Assembly (NCBI RefSeq): GCF_000004075.3
Contig: NC_026660.2
Location: 22,137,498 to 22,201,497 of the forward strand
From: Cucumis sativus
Taxonomy: Eukaryota > Streptophyta > Magnoliopsida > Cucurbitales > Cucurbitaceae
Direction: 5' to 3'
Length of the DNA stretch: 64,000 bases
Shown piece after piece: positions 27,424 to 38,408 of this stretch. A model generated the notes under the pieces. That model saw only the letters and a program-made list of their open reading frames with translations, was not told where the DNA came from and ran no database searches. A program made the position numbers and the translations under genes. The first letter of the stretch is position 1. Every line of letters starts with the position of its first letter.

Positions 27424-27510
27424 TGGGGGTTGGGTTCTTTTTCTAACTCTTTTGGGGGTTGGGTTCTTTCTCTAACTCTTTTGGGGGTTGGGTTCTTTTT
27501 CTAACTCTTT
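27424..27510. repeat. Tandem repeat, 29 bp x 3, in cyclin 3' UTR region
   Basis: TGGGGGTTGGGTTCTTTT and TCTAACTCTT recur at 27424, 27453 and 27482, nearly identical (one T/C change in the middle unit). It starts 18 bases after the stop codon, so it is very probably transcribed. Confidence 0.93.
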
Positions 27511-27599
27511 TGTGTTGGAGATCATTTTACTGTTAATGATCTCTTTTAGGCTTTAGCTATAGCTCTGTGTATTATTAGAGCTCCTAAATTCTTGCTCTA

Positions 27600-28570
27600 T
27601 TGATTCCTTTAACATTTTCTTACAATTGTGTGAAGAAAAGACATCATGATTTCACTAAATATATTTTTGTCCTTGGGATGTTGTTCATACTTCAAATACT
27701 TCTCCAAAATGTAACGTTGGGAGAGAGAGAATCCTTCTTCAAACAAAGGTTTCTCCTGCCTTCCCTTTGTGACCCTTAAAATGGAATAACAAATAATCTC
27801 TTGAATCAGAAAAGGAAAACAACTCATTATGAGAAAGAGAGAAGAAATTCTCTTGCATCTTTTACTCCACCACAGGTACACTTTCCGCAAGAGCAAGCAA
27901 AGCTGAACAATACGACTCTATTCCACATTAGTTGAGTTTGGCATAATAGGTTGCGAGTGAATTGATCTTAAGTGTGAGAGTAGTTATTCACGACCAATCT
28001 GATAAACTTGTCGCTACAGACTCTTGCGTTTGTAACGTTCTTGTAGGTCAAGCCAAGACCATGACATCACTGTGATGCTATTGCAAATAATCCAAGATTG
28101 TAGGCCAAGTAATTGTTCCATCAACAATTCCAAGCTTGTTCTTCATCGTGGGTAGAGGTGTAGTTTGTTTCAGTGAGAGGATTTGAAGCAAGAACTAGGT
28201 AGGTGCTATCAGAATGAAGAAGGAAATATGAATTTGCTTGGCACAGTGTTCAACGGTAGATTGAGCGGAAGAATTCAGTGAAGAGAATTCAATGGAGGTG
28301 GGTTGGGCAGAAGCATTTCTTCATCGTTGTTGGGCCATTGAAGGGTAAAATTCTCAGAGTATTTCTAATGAAATTCAATTGAATACAAGATTAGACTTGC
28401 TCATAGAGTAAATAAACTTGCTCAAACTTTATTTTTTGTGAATGGGCGATATAAATAGCCAATGGGATTACACGTAAGTGAAGTGGCAAGAGAAAAACCA
28501 CCAATAACAGAATAACAAGAGTTTTAACAGTGTAACTAAATACAATAAAATCCTAAAAGACCCCATAACA
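27600..28570 (-). mobile_element. Ty1-copia-like LTR retrotransposon remnant (fossil)
   Basis: Read on the minus strand, an LTR-like part begins with TGTTATGGGG at 28570 and contains a TATA-like CTATTTATATC stretch. A part at about 27900..28150 translates to fragments resembling copia Gag (KLGIVDGTITWP near its start). No protease, integrase, reverse transcriptase or second LTR is recognisable. It is broken and looks old. It lies between the cyclin and MOCS2B genes. The family call rests on weak peptide similarity and could be wrong. Confidence 0.35.
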
Positions 28571-28597
28571 GTTAATGCATCGGATGTCTAAGTTTCT

Positions 28598-29308
28598 TCA
28601 TTCATTCAACTTAACCTTTGAACCACAACAACTTTTCCTGATATTCCTTTGAAGTTGAGCTTCTTCATTTTCATTTTCATTTTCATTTTTAACATTGTGT
28701 TGGTGGTTGCCTTCTTCATGATCTGAACTAATAATACACTTAGACGGTTCTTCATTCATCACCTTAACCTTTGAGCCACAGCAGCTTTTCCTGTTATGCC
28801 TTACAACTGCAGTTTCATTTTCATTGTGATCATCTCCTTCCTTATTCACAAGCTCCAATCTTCTATCCATGAACTCAGAATTCTCCTTCCAAACTTCCCC
28901 ATTATCATAAACCTCCTTTTTCCATATTGGCACACAAGCCTTGAGTTCATCAATCACAAAACGGCAACAATCCATTGCATCAGCACGATGAACAGCTGAA
29001 ACGGCAATGAAAACGCTAATCTCCCCAACAGGAACAGGACCTAGGCGGTGGGCAACTGCAATCGAATGGAGGTTCCAAGACGATCTAGCTGATGAACATA
29101 TGGATTTGATGCTCCGAATAGCCATTGGTACATAAGCCTCATACCGCAATTCAACCACCGTCTTGCCTTCAAAATTGTCCCGAGTAGTACCTGAAAATGT
29201 AGAGATAGCGCCAGCCTGGGGAGCACTAACGAACGTGATGTACTTGGCCATGTCTATTGGAATGTTATCTTCCAAAATTTCAACAAAAGTTCTCTCCTCC
29301 GAAGTCAT
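28598..29308 (-). CDS. MOCS2B: Molybdopterin synthase large (catalytic) subunit, MOCS2B/MoaE
   Basis: A single-exon coding region of 236 residues, ATG at 29306..29308. Residues about 20-160 are the MoaE domain: QAGAISTFSGTTRD (31-44), YEAYVPMA, HRLGPVPVGE (87-96), the AVHRAD motif (H107, R108) and ELKACVPIWKKE with K123 and K130, spaced like the catalytic K119 and K126 of E. coli MoaE. With the small subunit MOCS2A it inserts the dithiolene sulfurs into precursor Z/cPMP to form molybdopterin, in the cytosol. The tail after about residue 165 is a plant-type extension with RKSCCGSKVKV. Here the motif occurs twice, from a 153-bp in-frame tandem duplication. The stop codon lies within the second unit, which diverges at VKLNE. 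Asn/Glu (NE) runs separate the two. The 5' UTR may hold an intron, not resolved. Confidence 0.94.
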   Translation of the reverse strand: MTSEERTFVEILEDNIPIDMAKYITFVSAPQAGAISTFSGTTRDNFEGKTVVELRYEAYVPMAIRSIKSICSSARSSWNLHSIAVAHRLGPVPVGEISVFIAVSAVHRADAMDCCRFVIDELKACVPIWKKEVYDNGEVWKENSEFMDRRLELVNKEGDDHNENETAVVRHNRKSCCGSKVKVMNEEPSKCIISSDHEEGNHQHNVKNENENENEEAQLQRNIRKSCCGSKVKLNE

Positions 29309-30420
29309 TGTTCACCAAATCTGCTATGATTTCTTTCAACTCCAACTGTAAATTCAATAAACCGGTTTCACCATAGAAGAAATCGACATCAAACTTCTTC
29401 GCCGTCCGGAGTTAGAAGTACTAATTTCTTCTTTAGATTCAGTTATTAATTAATCAATTGAATCAAATATCCCAAACTATAAAAATCGAGGGAGAAATTA
29501 TCGGAAAGTGAGTACAACCGAGGTGTATCGATACACGATAAGTTTGCACTCGGACTTCGATTGAATCGAAGCCGAATCGATGAATGTTCATATAAACCAT
29601 AAAAATGTATAGCGAATAGACTCCGAGACATTGCTGCATGATACTTATCTCAGCAGACAGCAAAGAAATGGACGAGAACCCGGCAACGGAGACTCAGAAG
29701 AGTAAAAATCGATACAAAAACCGATTGAAATATAAAATTGACTTGAAATTCAAAGATAAGTCAACCATAAACGCGATACAATCAAAGATAGAAACGAACC
29801 TGATCGTGTTCAGTTCATGAAAAGAAAGGAATCTTCTCTACTCTGAGCTTCGGTCCATGAAATCCAGCAACCACGGTTCTTCGAATCCAAATGATACCTG
29901 AACTGCGTACGAATTAAAAACTAGGATGATCTGCAATAAGCGGTGAAGATGAAGATGATTCTACAATTGCAAGAATCCGAAATCCACTATCATCCGGCCC
30001 GTAGAGATTTTTCCGGTGTGTGTGGGCTATGATTCCCAGTGAGATAAGAGCGCCAATCGAACGGGCTGCCTTGGGCCATTGCATTCGTTGTTTTCTATTC
30101 TCTCACTTTTCAACTCTGAGATTGACCAATTATTCGATTAAATTACTAATGGTCTGCATTTGAGATTATTCGTACTTATATTCCAATTCAACTAAGCTTG
30201 ATATGACACTTTTAATTTAATCTTATGTATAGTAGGATTTTTTTTAATTCAATAACATTTAAAGGAAGAGTTTCAAATATTTAACTTTTTGGTAGTTAAT
30301 ATATATCTTATCAAAAGTTACAAATTTAAATGTGAAACAACTTGAAAAGTGTTGTTAACGTTAGTCAGTCGATTGACTTAGTTTAAACTTTTTTTTAAAA
30401 AAAAAACTCTTGATATATGT
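29309..30420. other. MOCS2B 5' region and intergenic DNA
   Basis: About 29309..30060 is less AT-rich than the surroundings and probably holds the MOCS2B leader (minus strand), perhaps with a UTR intron, and its promoter. From about 30120 the DNA is AT-rich with no gene. The short open frames here have no recognisable domain. Confidence 0.4.
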
Positions 30421-30530
30421 ATAATGTCTAAATTTGACTTATCACTAGTGAGTATATGGAATTCACGTGTGTTCTCTTGAGGAGGTTGTTGTCGTCGTCC
30501 AAGTATCTATTTTCTAGTTTCACGTAGAGG
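30421..30530. repeat. Segmental-duplication block X, copy 1 (truncated)
   Basis: TATATGGAATTCACGTGTGT and TCTCTTGAGGAGGTTG recur in block X upstream of the next two units (about 33880..34030 and 38770..38960). Similarity is lost after about 30530, whereas the other copies run on. It marks the left edge of the first pectinesterase unit. Confidence 0.65.
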
Positions 30531-31212
30531 TAGGCAAGGAGTGTATTATAATAACGTTTGAAGCGTAGAATATTATAGTGAAAAGAGGTCAGACACAAAC
30601 TACGATGAAAAAGATTTGTCAAATGGAGAGGATTTGCTAGACGGAAAAAACCAAAAGAAGTGATGAAAGAGTGAGGAACAATGACGAAGAGGAGTGGAGA
30701 AGGGGTTGGCAGCCGACTTCCAGAAGAGGAGAGTGAAAGAAGGATTACCAAAAACCTACCCCTAGGATTAGGATAGTTTGTGTGCCAAAGAGTGGAGTAG
30801 CCAACTTCACTCCCCTCAAAACGTGATATTTTTCTCTTTGTGTTTTTTTATAAAGAGATTTAATTATTACTTTTAAAATTGTCGTAAATTATATATATAT
30901 ATTTATTTATTTAATTATTGTCTTACTTTTTCCCTACATTTAGAATTATTTTATTAACTTTTCTTGCACATCACACCTCATTACTTAAACGAACTAAAAA
31001 ATTCTATATTATTATGTGAAAATTTTGAATCAAATTACAAATTCAAAATACACAACCTCAATTGTTTTAAATTAAAAGAAAAAAATCAATATTCTATTTT
31101 TAAAAATTAAAATGAAAAACCAATGGGTTAATAATGAACTCATCAGCCCAATTGGTTGCCGAGTGCCATTCACATTCTTTGCCACTTCTTGCAATCTTCA
31201 TTACTAAGATCT

Positions 31213-32202
31213 CTAAACTTGAGGACTGGGAGGAGGAAGCAACCACTTCTCACTTTGCACGTATTCCAGACCAAGAAATGGCTTCACTTCTACATCAGTC
31301 AATTGCTTGCCGTAGGCTACACGTCCGGTCGACACAGCTCCTGGCCCTGAACACTTATATTCTCCGAACATAACCGTCCTGCAAAAATACAAGAAAAAAA
31401 AGCATTCAATTTGACCCCATGCATTTTGAATCTAACTTTTAATTATAATTTTGATCATAATAGTATAACTTTTAAGAATAACAAACATAGTAAAACTAGC
31501 ATGCTTCATGTCATTACTAAGCATAATGTAATCTTAGTCTGAAAAAAGGTAAAAAGAATTTGAGAGTTACTACTTACTTGTCGAAACCTGCATGCTTCAT
31601 GTCATTCCAGCCTTCGGGATGAATGATATCAGCTATTGTAGTGTAGGCAAAGACAACTCTAGATCTTGGCATCCAAGCTCTTCCCAAGTAAGTGTTTTTA
31701 CCGCCAGTTCCAGTAATGCTACAATGAACAAACGAATAACCACTGGTGTCAGCTTCTTGTTCTCTTGAATGGGCTGTTATCACTGCCAATCCTCCATCTC
31801 CAGCCACGTCCAATTGGGTGTTCTGTAATTAAGTATTTAGAATATTCATTTAAATATTTATATAAGAATAATAATAAACAACAACAACGTTACGTTAATA
31901 AGATAATTAAATTATACCAAATAAAGGGAAGTTCCTTTTCCGAAAATGAAATCAACAGTGCCTTGAATGAAGCAATCTTTGTAGAAATGTAAACCGTCAT
32001 CGTCACAAAGGGTATCTTGAAATCCAAGGAATTTGCAATTGTAAATTGCGGCTTTAGTTCCCATAAATCTTGCCGCTAATGCTTGTGCTCCTTTTCTTAC
32101 CCCATCTGGCCTTGGTGATGAGTTCTGTTCATATCATTTTTCAACAAATATATAACCTAGATAACACAATATATAATACAACCATAAAATAAATAATAAT
32201 TG

Positions 32203-32240
<38 letters not shown>

Positions 32241-33277
32241 GTTACCTTCCATAGCTAGTAATAATTTTTAATTTGAAAAATGTGGTTATGGTTGATGGTT
32301 GCTATTCATTAATAATCATAAAATTCTAAAAAATTTACGGATTTAATTTCTTTTAAATAATTTTAAGTTGTTTTTATATTGTTTTTCTAGGTGTTATTTG
32401 TTATAATTTTCAACTTCAGAAAACTTAAAAAGATTTAATTTTTTTAAATTAAGAATTCAACCATTTGGATAAAGAATTATGATAATCTATCATACATAAG
32501 GATTCAAATAAATAGTTAGTTAGAAATAAATTTAAATCGTGCCTGATAATTTTTAATGGATTAAATTCATAAAATATGATAAATGGTCATCAATAAAATA
32601 TGATAAATAGTTCTTAGATTTTGATTTGTAAAAAAATAACATAGATAATCTCTACTATCAAAATTGTTGTTGTGACAACGATCGGATCAAACCAAAAGAA
32701 CTAAATTCTAATTTTTTTCGAATTATAGGAACCATTTTGCTAATCAAACCTTAAAACATATTTAATAATGAACAAATTATACCTCAATGATCAGATTAGC
32801 CGCAGTGAAGTAATCCGCTTCAACAATCAATGTAGCACTATAAACGGTACCGTATTTAGCAGCATCGCCATCAAAAGTCAACTTAGGCATATTCTTAGGA
32901 TCAGAGCCATAGAGAGTAACAAAAGGCTTATTTCTATCGATCTTAAGTTTCTCCTTATAAACGCCTACTCCAATCCAAATCACTACACGTTTCTTGTTGT
33001 CCGCTGGCACGCTCGCAATAGCTTCAGTGACTGTCTTGAAATTTCCCGTTCCATCACTCATTACCTTAATTACGGTTGCGTTTTCTTCTGCAGTCGCCAG
33101 CGCGGGATCAAGCTCCGCCTTATTACGAACGGCAAACGGCTTCACATTTTCTGTAAACCACCCGGCTAATTGCGACTTCTCAACCGGGATCGGCGGCGAT
33201 ACGGCCAAGATGGCAGTAAAAGTTGCTAGGAAAGTTACCAATCTTGTAATAGCGAGTGCATTTATGCGAGGTTGCAT
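31213..33277 (-). CDS. Pectinesterase, PPME1-like, copy A
   Basis: Four exons on the minus strand: 33277..32783, 32124..31918, 31822..31578 and 31378..31213, for 370 residues. A signal peptide (hydrophobic about residues 8-26, [14 protein letters not shown]) sends it to the cell wall. There is no inhibitor-like pro-region, so it is a type II enzyme. The beta-helix domain carries [15 protein letters not shown] (Q179), GFQDTLCDD (Q201, D202), DFIFG (D223) and YLGRAW (R282, W284), which are all catalytic or substrate-binding positions of the family. It removes methyl esters from homogalacturonan. The LGRAW form and the PPPSPQV end match PPME1-like proteins, known best from pollen tubes; tissue here is inference. 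Intron 1 (32125..32782) is about 550 bp longer than in copies B and C and includes an (AT)n run. Confidence 0.94.
32205..32237. repeat. (AT)n microsatellite
   Basis: An uninterrupted AT alternation of about 33 bases in intron 1 of pectinesterase copy A, inside the extra sequence absent from copies B and C. Confidence 0.95.
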
Positions 33278-33360
33278 GTTTTCTTTTTACGTTTTTTCTT
33301 TTCTTTTTGGGCCTTTTTGAAAATGTTTGAGTGTGTGTTTAATTGTTTGTAGAAGGTGGA

Positions 33361-33397
33361 TTTATATAGAGCAAATGGGATGATAGTGAACCATAAG
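33361..33397 (-). promoter_or_regulatory. Conserved core promoter of pectinesterase copy A
   Basis: On the minus strand, CTTATGGTTCACTATCATC (33397..33379) is followed about ten bases later by a TATA box (CTCTATATAAA, about 33371..33361), 90 bases before the ATG. The same arrangement occurs in copies B, C and D. Confidence 0.75.
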
Positions 33398-33879
33398 ATC
33401 CGTTTGTGAGAATTGGAGTAATTTTCGTGTTGTTCTTTTGGTTTCTATTTTAGCCACCCAAAGGTTGATGAGATTTGTTAAACTAAAACTATACCTAATT
33501 CCTAAATTAGACAATCAATTTACTGTATCTTTTAATTTTCATATTCTTTTTATCAATATTAAATTTGATTCACCCTTTATTATCAAAATATTTATAACAA
33601 TTATTGTATTCATTTTACCAATTTTTGAGTTTGGACTAATTTCGATGTCACGAGCATGAATCAATATTCATTTTTTCAAAATTCAAATCACATTAGTCTC
33701 TTATTCTCCTAAGATACTTTAGGATATTCATAACTATCCCGTCCATAATTGAACTATACTTTAGGTATATATAATGTAGAGCAAGAGTTTTAAATATTCA
33801 ACTTCTTGTAGAGTATAGTTGATAATTAGTTAAAGTTACATTTTTTTAAAAGAAAAAAAAAACTCTTTATATGTGATTT

Positions 33880-34560
33880 AAATGTTTAAATTTGACTTTA
33901 TCAATAGTAAACATATGGAATTCACATATGTGTTCTCTCAAGGAGGTTGGTGTCATCGTCTAAGTATCCATCTTCCATTCAAATTGGTAACAATCAATCA
34001 ATTGTATTTATAGTTTCACATATAAATATAGTTAGTTATTGATGTAGAAGACTAAATTGGTGTTTGGGCGAAGAGTGACTTATAATAGTATGTGTTATTA
34101 TAACTTGTGTTTTGGGTGTAGCTCATGATAGTCTGTGTTATTATAAGCTATGTTTGAGTAGAGAGTATTATAATTTGATTTTTGCACTATTCATTTTTTT
34201 ACATATATATTAGACATGAAATATACATTTGTTTTAAATTGATTTTATTAAATATTTTTAATTATGATATTCATTTAATAAATTTAACCCCAATCTTAAT
34301 TTTTAATACTATTTTTTCGATGCATATATATGTTACGTTAGATAAAAATTTATCTTCACATGATTTTATTTATTCTAGTTAATTAGTAATGTCCATTTCA
34401 TAAATTTAGCTTCAATCGTGCTTTTTCATTATCCGTTTTTCTTTTTTGCATGCATATAAATGGTACATGAATTAATAATTTTTCTTCCAATGATTTCTTT
34501 AACCTTTATAATTACGACGTTTATTTCATAAATTTAGCCTCCATCTTCATTTTTTACTAT
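33880..34560. repeat. Segmental-duplication block X, copy 2
   Basis: Runs parallel to about 38770..39640: AAACATATGGAATTCACATA, ATTGGTAACAATCAATCAA, TATTTTTAATTATGATATTC and CATAAATTTAGCTTCAAT occur in the same order. This copy lacks the 152-bp element present at 39224..39375 and so serves as its empty site. Confidence 0.85.
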
Positions 34561-34619
34561 TTCTTTTTTTTTTTGTCCCACACACATAAAAGAAAAACCC
34601 ACAATTCAAAATTGATATT

Positions 34620-35160
34620 ATTAAATTCATTGACATAGATCAGCTTTCTAACAAAAGAGTTTACAATACATTAACAAATAAAGACACATAAGAACTAGCT
34701 AGTAGGCAGAAGAAACAAAAAAATGGATCGATAATTCGTGAAGCCTTATCTTCCAGGAGCACGTACGGTGCAGTACTTCTGTTTAAGCTCAGTGGGTATC
34801 TTCAAGGATGATTTTATGGTGCATTACTTCTATTTAAGCTCAGTGGGTATCCTCAAGAATGCTTTTATGTCTTGGACACTACGCATTATGATCTGTCTGC
34901 ATTAATGCACGCGACTACTAAGTTCCAAAATATCATAAGCAACTGTTTCACACATTTTCTGCACCGTATTCGTCCTCTGCTTGAGGTTGCTCTTTCGACC
35001 CTTTTGCAATTGCCTTCAACTGGTCATTTGCGAATTCCATTGCATTGTGAATGACCTCAATCGTTTCAACCATTTGTCCTCTTCGTTTCCTCTTTTCTTC
35101 TGCTCAAAGCATTCCTCTCCTCTTACTCGATCGACCTGGTCATGTGCCTATGTATAGGGA
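34620..35160 (-). pseudogene. Myb/SANT-like (PIF/Harbinger-associated) gene fragment, copy 1
   Basis: On the minus strand the text translates in pieces to a Lys/Arg-rich stretch, then SVQDIKAFLRIPTELK and a YCTV-like end. This resembles the C-terminal tail of plant Myb/SANT-like DNA-binding proteins (L10-interacting MYB type) related to PIF/Harbinger ORF1. No single open frame spans it, and the N-terminal Myb domain is not seen. A sister copy lies at 39680..40160. The family call is tentative. Confidence 0.35.
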
Positions 35161-35992
35161 TCTCTGGATAGTTAGGCATCATCAACGGGAAATCCATTGA
35201 ACCCAACATTAGCAAAGGAAGACGAGAGATGAGAAGGCAAGGGATTTGCTGGGATTTAATTCGGAGATAAAAACAAAAAAAAAAAAAAAGAAGGAAGACG
35301 AGAGATGAGAAGGCAAGGGATTACGCGTGAATCAAAAGGAGGAGGATTAAGTTGGATTACGTTGGATTGAGAGAGGGAGTGAGAAGGGGTTAGGGAGGGA
35401 GTTGGGGGGAGTGAGAAGGATTATGGAAAACCTAAAACAAGTCTATAAATAAGATTTTTTACTCGAGGAAAAGGTTACAAATTAGAAGAAGATCTTCAAA
35501 CTGCAAAACAGTATTTCTCTCTTTGGGGTTTTCACATAGTTAGAGAAGTTTTTGAAGAAGCTAAGGAAATGGGAAAATCCATTCAACCTAAAAGTAAGTA
35601 GGCACGATTTTAAATATATTGAAACAAAATTAATATGTTACTCAAAAGTCATAGACCAAAGTGGTGCTTTACGTGTATTTTTTATTATTGACTTACTTTT
35701 TTCCTTCATTTAGAATTATTTTATTAATTTTCTTGCACATAACACCTCAGTACTTAAACGAATTAAAATATGATATATCATTCTGTGAAATTTTTTAATC
35801 AAATTACAATTTCACTATACACAACCTCATGTGATTGTATCAATTGTTTTAAATTTTAAAAATATATCATTACTTTATTAAAAAAATTAAAATAAAAAAC
35901 CAATGACCTAATAATGAACTCATCAGCCCAATTGATTGCCGAGTGCCATTCACATTCTTCGCCACTTCTTGCAATCGCCATTACTAAGATCT

Positions 35993-37415
35993 CTAAGCTT
36001 GAGGATTGGGAGGAGGAAGCAACCACTTTGCACTTTGCACGAATTCGAGACTAAGATATGGCTTCACTTCTGCTTCAGTCAGTTGCTTCCCGTAGGCTAC
36101 ACGTCCGGTCGACACCGCTCCTGGCCCCGAACACTTGTATTCTCCAAACATAACCGTCCTGCAAAAATACAAGAAAAAAAATATTCAATGTGACCCCTGT
36201 GCATTTTGAATGTAACTTTGAATTATAATATATCGATTTAAAAGTTACTACTTACTTGTCGAAACCGGCATGCTTCATGTCGTTCCAGCCTTCGGGATGA
36301 ATGATATCAATCATTGAAGTGTAGGCAAAGATAACTCTAGATCTTGGCATCCAAGCTCTTCCCAAATATGTGTCTTTACCGTTTCCGGTAATGCTGCAAT
36401 GAACAAACGAATATCCACTAGCGTCAGCTTCTTGTTCTCTTGAATGAGCTGTTATCACTGCGAATTGTCCCTCTCCCACCACATTCAATTCGGTGTTCTG
36501 TAATTAAAAATAAATGTACAACATTCATTTAAATAATTATACAAGAACAATGATAATAAAAAAAAAAACAAATAACATTATGTTGATAAAATAATTAAAT
36601 TATACCAAATAAAGGGAAGTTCCTTTTCCAAAAACGAAATCAACAGTGCCTTGAATGAAGCAATCTTTGTAGAGATGTAAACCGTCATCGTCACAAAGGG
36701 TATCTTGAAATCCAAAGAATTTGCAATTGTAAAATGCGGATTTAGTTCCCCTAAATCTTGCTGCTAATGCTTGTGCTTCTTTTCTTCCATTTGGCCTTGG
36801 TGATGTATTCTGTTCATATTATTTTTCAACAATATTAATACAATATTTACTTTTCTAAAATTATAGCAACCATTTTGCTAATATAACCTTAAAACATATT
36901 TAATAATGAACAAATTATACCTCAATGATCAAATTAGCCGCAACGAAATAATCAGCCTCAACAATCAAGGTAGCGCTATAAACCGTGCCATATTTAGAAG
37001 CAACGCCATCAAAAGACAAAGTAGGTACATTTTTAGGAGTGCCACAAAGAGTAATAAAAGGCTTATTTTTCTCAATTGTAAGCTTCTCCTTATAAACGCC
37101 TTCTCCAATCCAAATTACTACACGATTCTTGTTGTTCACTGGCACGCTCGCAATAGCTTCAGTGATTGTCTTGAAATCTCCTGTTCCATCACCCATAACC
37201 TTAACTATGGTCACATTTCCTTCTGCAGCCACCACCGCTGGATCAAGCTCTGCCTTATTACGATCGGCAAACGGCTTCACATTTTCTGAAAACCACGCTT
37301 CTAATTGTGTCTTATCGACCGGGACCATCGGTGATGGTACGGCCAAGATGGCAGTAAAAGTTGCTAGGAAAGTTACCAATGTTGTAATGGCGAGTGCATC
37401 CATGAGAAGTTTCAT
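35993..37415 (-). CDS. Pectinesterase, PPME1-like, copy B
   Basis: Four exons on the minus strand: 37415..36921, 36809..36606, 36497..36256 and 36158..35993, for 368 residues. The signal peptide lies at about residues 8-26. The active-site set is intact: Q178, Q200 and D201 in [10 protein letters not shown]222 in DFVFG, R280 and W282 in YLGRAW. Two single-codon deletions relative to copy A are shared with copy C: NGRKEAQA against DGVRKGAQA, and GNGKDTY against GTGGKNTY. The first exon differs from copy C at about five residues only. It is a secreted cell-wall enzyme that demethylesterifies pectin. Its start codon lies 4138 bp from that of copy A and 4974 bp from that of copy C. Intron 1 is only 111 bp. 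Confidence 0.94.
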
Positions 37416-37504
37416 ATTTTCTTTTTATCTTTTTTTTTCTTTTTTTTTATTTTTTTTAATTTTTTTTAATTTGTTTGAGTGTGTTTAATCATGGAGAGGA
37501 TGGG

Positions 37505-37544
37505 TTTTTTATATAGAGAAAATGGGATGATAGTGAACCATAAG
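37505..37544 (-). promoter_or_regulatory. Conserved core promoter of pectinesterase copy B
   Basis: CTTATGGTTCACTATCATC (37544..37526, minus strand) precedes a TATA box (CTCTATATAAA, about 37518..37508) by about ten bases. The ATG follows about 95 bases after the TATA box. Confidence 0.75.
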
Positions 37545-37680
37545 ATCTGTACATGAGAATTGGAGTAATTTTCGCGTTCTCTTTAGGTTTCTATTTTAGC
37601 TGCCCAACAGTTGATGAGATTTGTTAAGCTAAAATTAGACCTAATTCCTGTATTAAGCAACCAATTTACTGAACTTTTTA

Positions 37681-38408
37681 GGGCGTAACGTTTTCATTTT
37701 CCTCCATTTCTTGTTCAGTGTTTCTTGTATTCTTATAACAAAAAAACATTAATGTGTTTGATCAGTGTTGTTTAAGAAAAAGAAACAGAGAATGTGTTTG
37801 ACTACTGTTTCTTGTTTTTTTTTTTTTCATGTTATTTTATTCACATATAATTCGTTATTAAACATTACACCACCCACCTTATTAAACTTATGAAGATTGA
37901 GAACTGAAGGATAGAGCTGGCGAGGAGGAAGACGAAAATTCATGATGAAAACCTACAGCGAAAGTCTAGATTCGAGTGAAGAGGAAGAGGAAAACTAAGA
38001 ACTGGCGAAGAGGAAGATGATGGTTATTTGGGGAAGATGATGGAGATAAGATGGGAAAATAGAAAAGGAAATAGAAAAATAATTGAGAAAATGAAGAAAG
38101 AAACCAGTAAAAATATGAGAAAAATGAAAAGGAAACCAAGAAAAATAATTGAGAAAAAGGTAAAGAAAACCGATAAAAATAATTGAGAAAAAGTAAAAGA
38201 AAACCAATAAAAATAATTGAGAAAAAGAAAAGGAAAAAGAAACAAATAAAAATAATTGAGAAACATAACCGTAGAAACTACTTTTTTAAAACATTTTTAA
38301 CTTTTTTTAGAACGAGAAACAGGAAACATTACCAAACATCTTTATTTCTTAAAAATAATAAAAACAAAAACAAAAAACAGGAAACGAGAACGTTACCAAA
38401 ATGAGCTC
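37681..38408. mobile_element. Tourist-like MITE / PIF-Harbinger non-autonomous element, 728 bp
   Basis: It is flanked by a TTA target duplication (37678..37680 and 38409..38411). The left end reads GGGCGTAACGTTTTC and the right end, inverted, GAGCTCATTTTGGTAACG, sharing the GTAACGTT word. The same position in copies A (near 33526) and C (near 42660) reads through without the insert (CTTTTAATTTTC, CTTTTAATCTTT), so both empty sites are preserved. The interior is A-rich with repeated AAAAATAATTGAGAAA units and no transposase. It lies in the 5' flank of copy B, about 140 bases beyond its promoter block. Confidence 0.8.

Larger units (their letters stand above)
33398..35992. other. Spacer between pectinesterase copies A and B
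   Basis: Segmental-duplication sequence. From 33400 to about 33780 it is 5' flank, shared with copies B and C (ATACTTTAGGATATTCATAA near 33715, again near 38592 and 43862). Block X lies at about 33880..34560. Block Y (about 34600..35700) holds a Myb/SANT-like pseudogene fragment and short local repeats: a 51-bp unit at 34766 and 34817, and a duplicated GGAAGACGAGAGATGAGAAG at about 35217 and 35292. From 35690 it is 3' flank of copy B. Confidence 0.6.

Noticed and set aside
32768-33320. Plus-strand frames opposite pectinesterase exon 1 (also at 36906..37488 and 41880..42537)
   Set aside because: They are antisense shadows of the three minus-strand pectinesterase exons. They are conserved only because the real gene is duplicated.
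38024-38266. Minus-strand frame with repeated FSIIFLGF-like segments
   Set aside because: It is the translation of the A-rich AAAATAATTGAG repeats inside the Tourist-like element at 37681..38408 and not a membrane protein.
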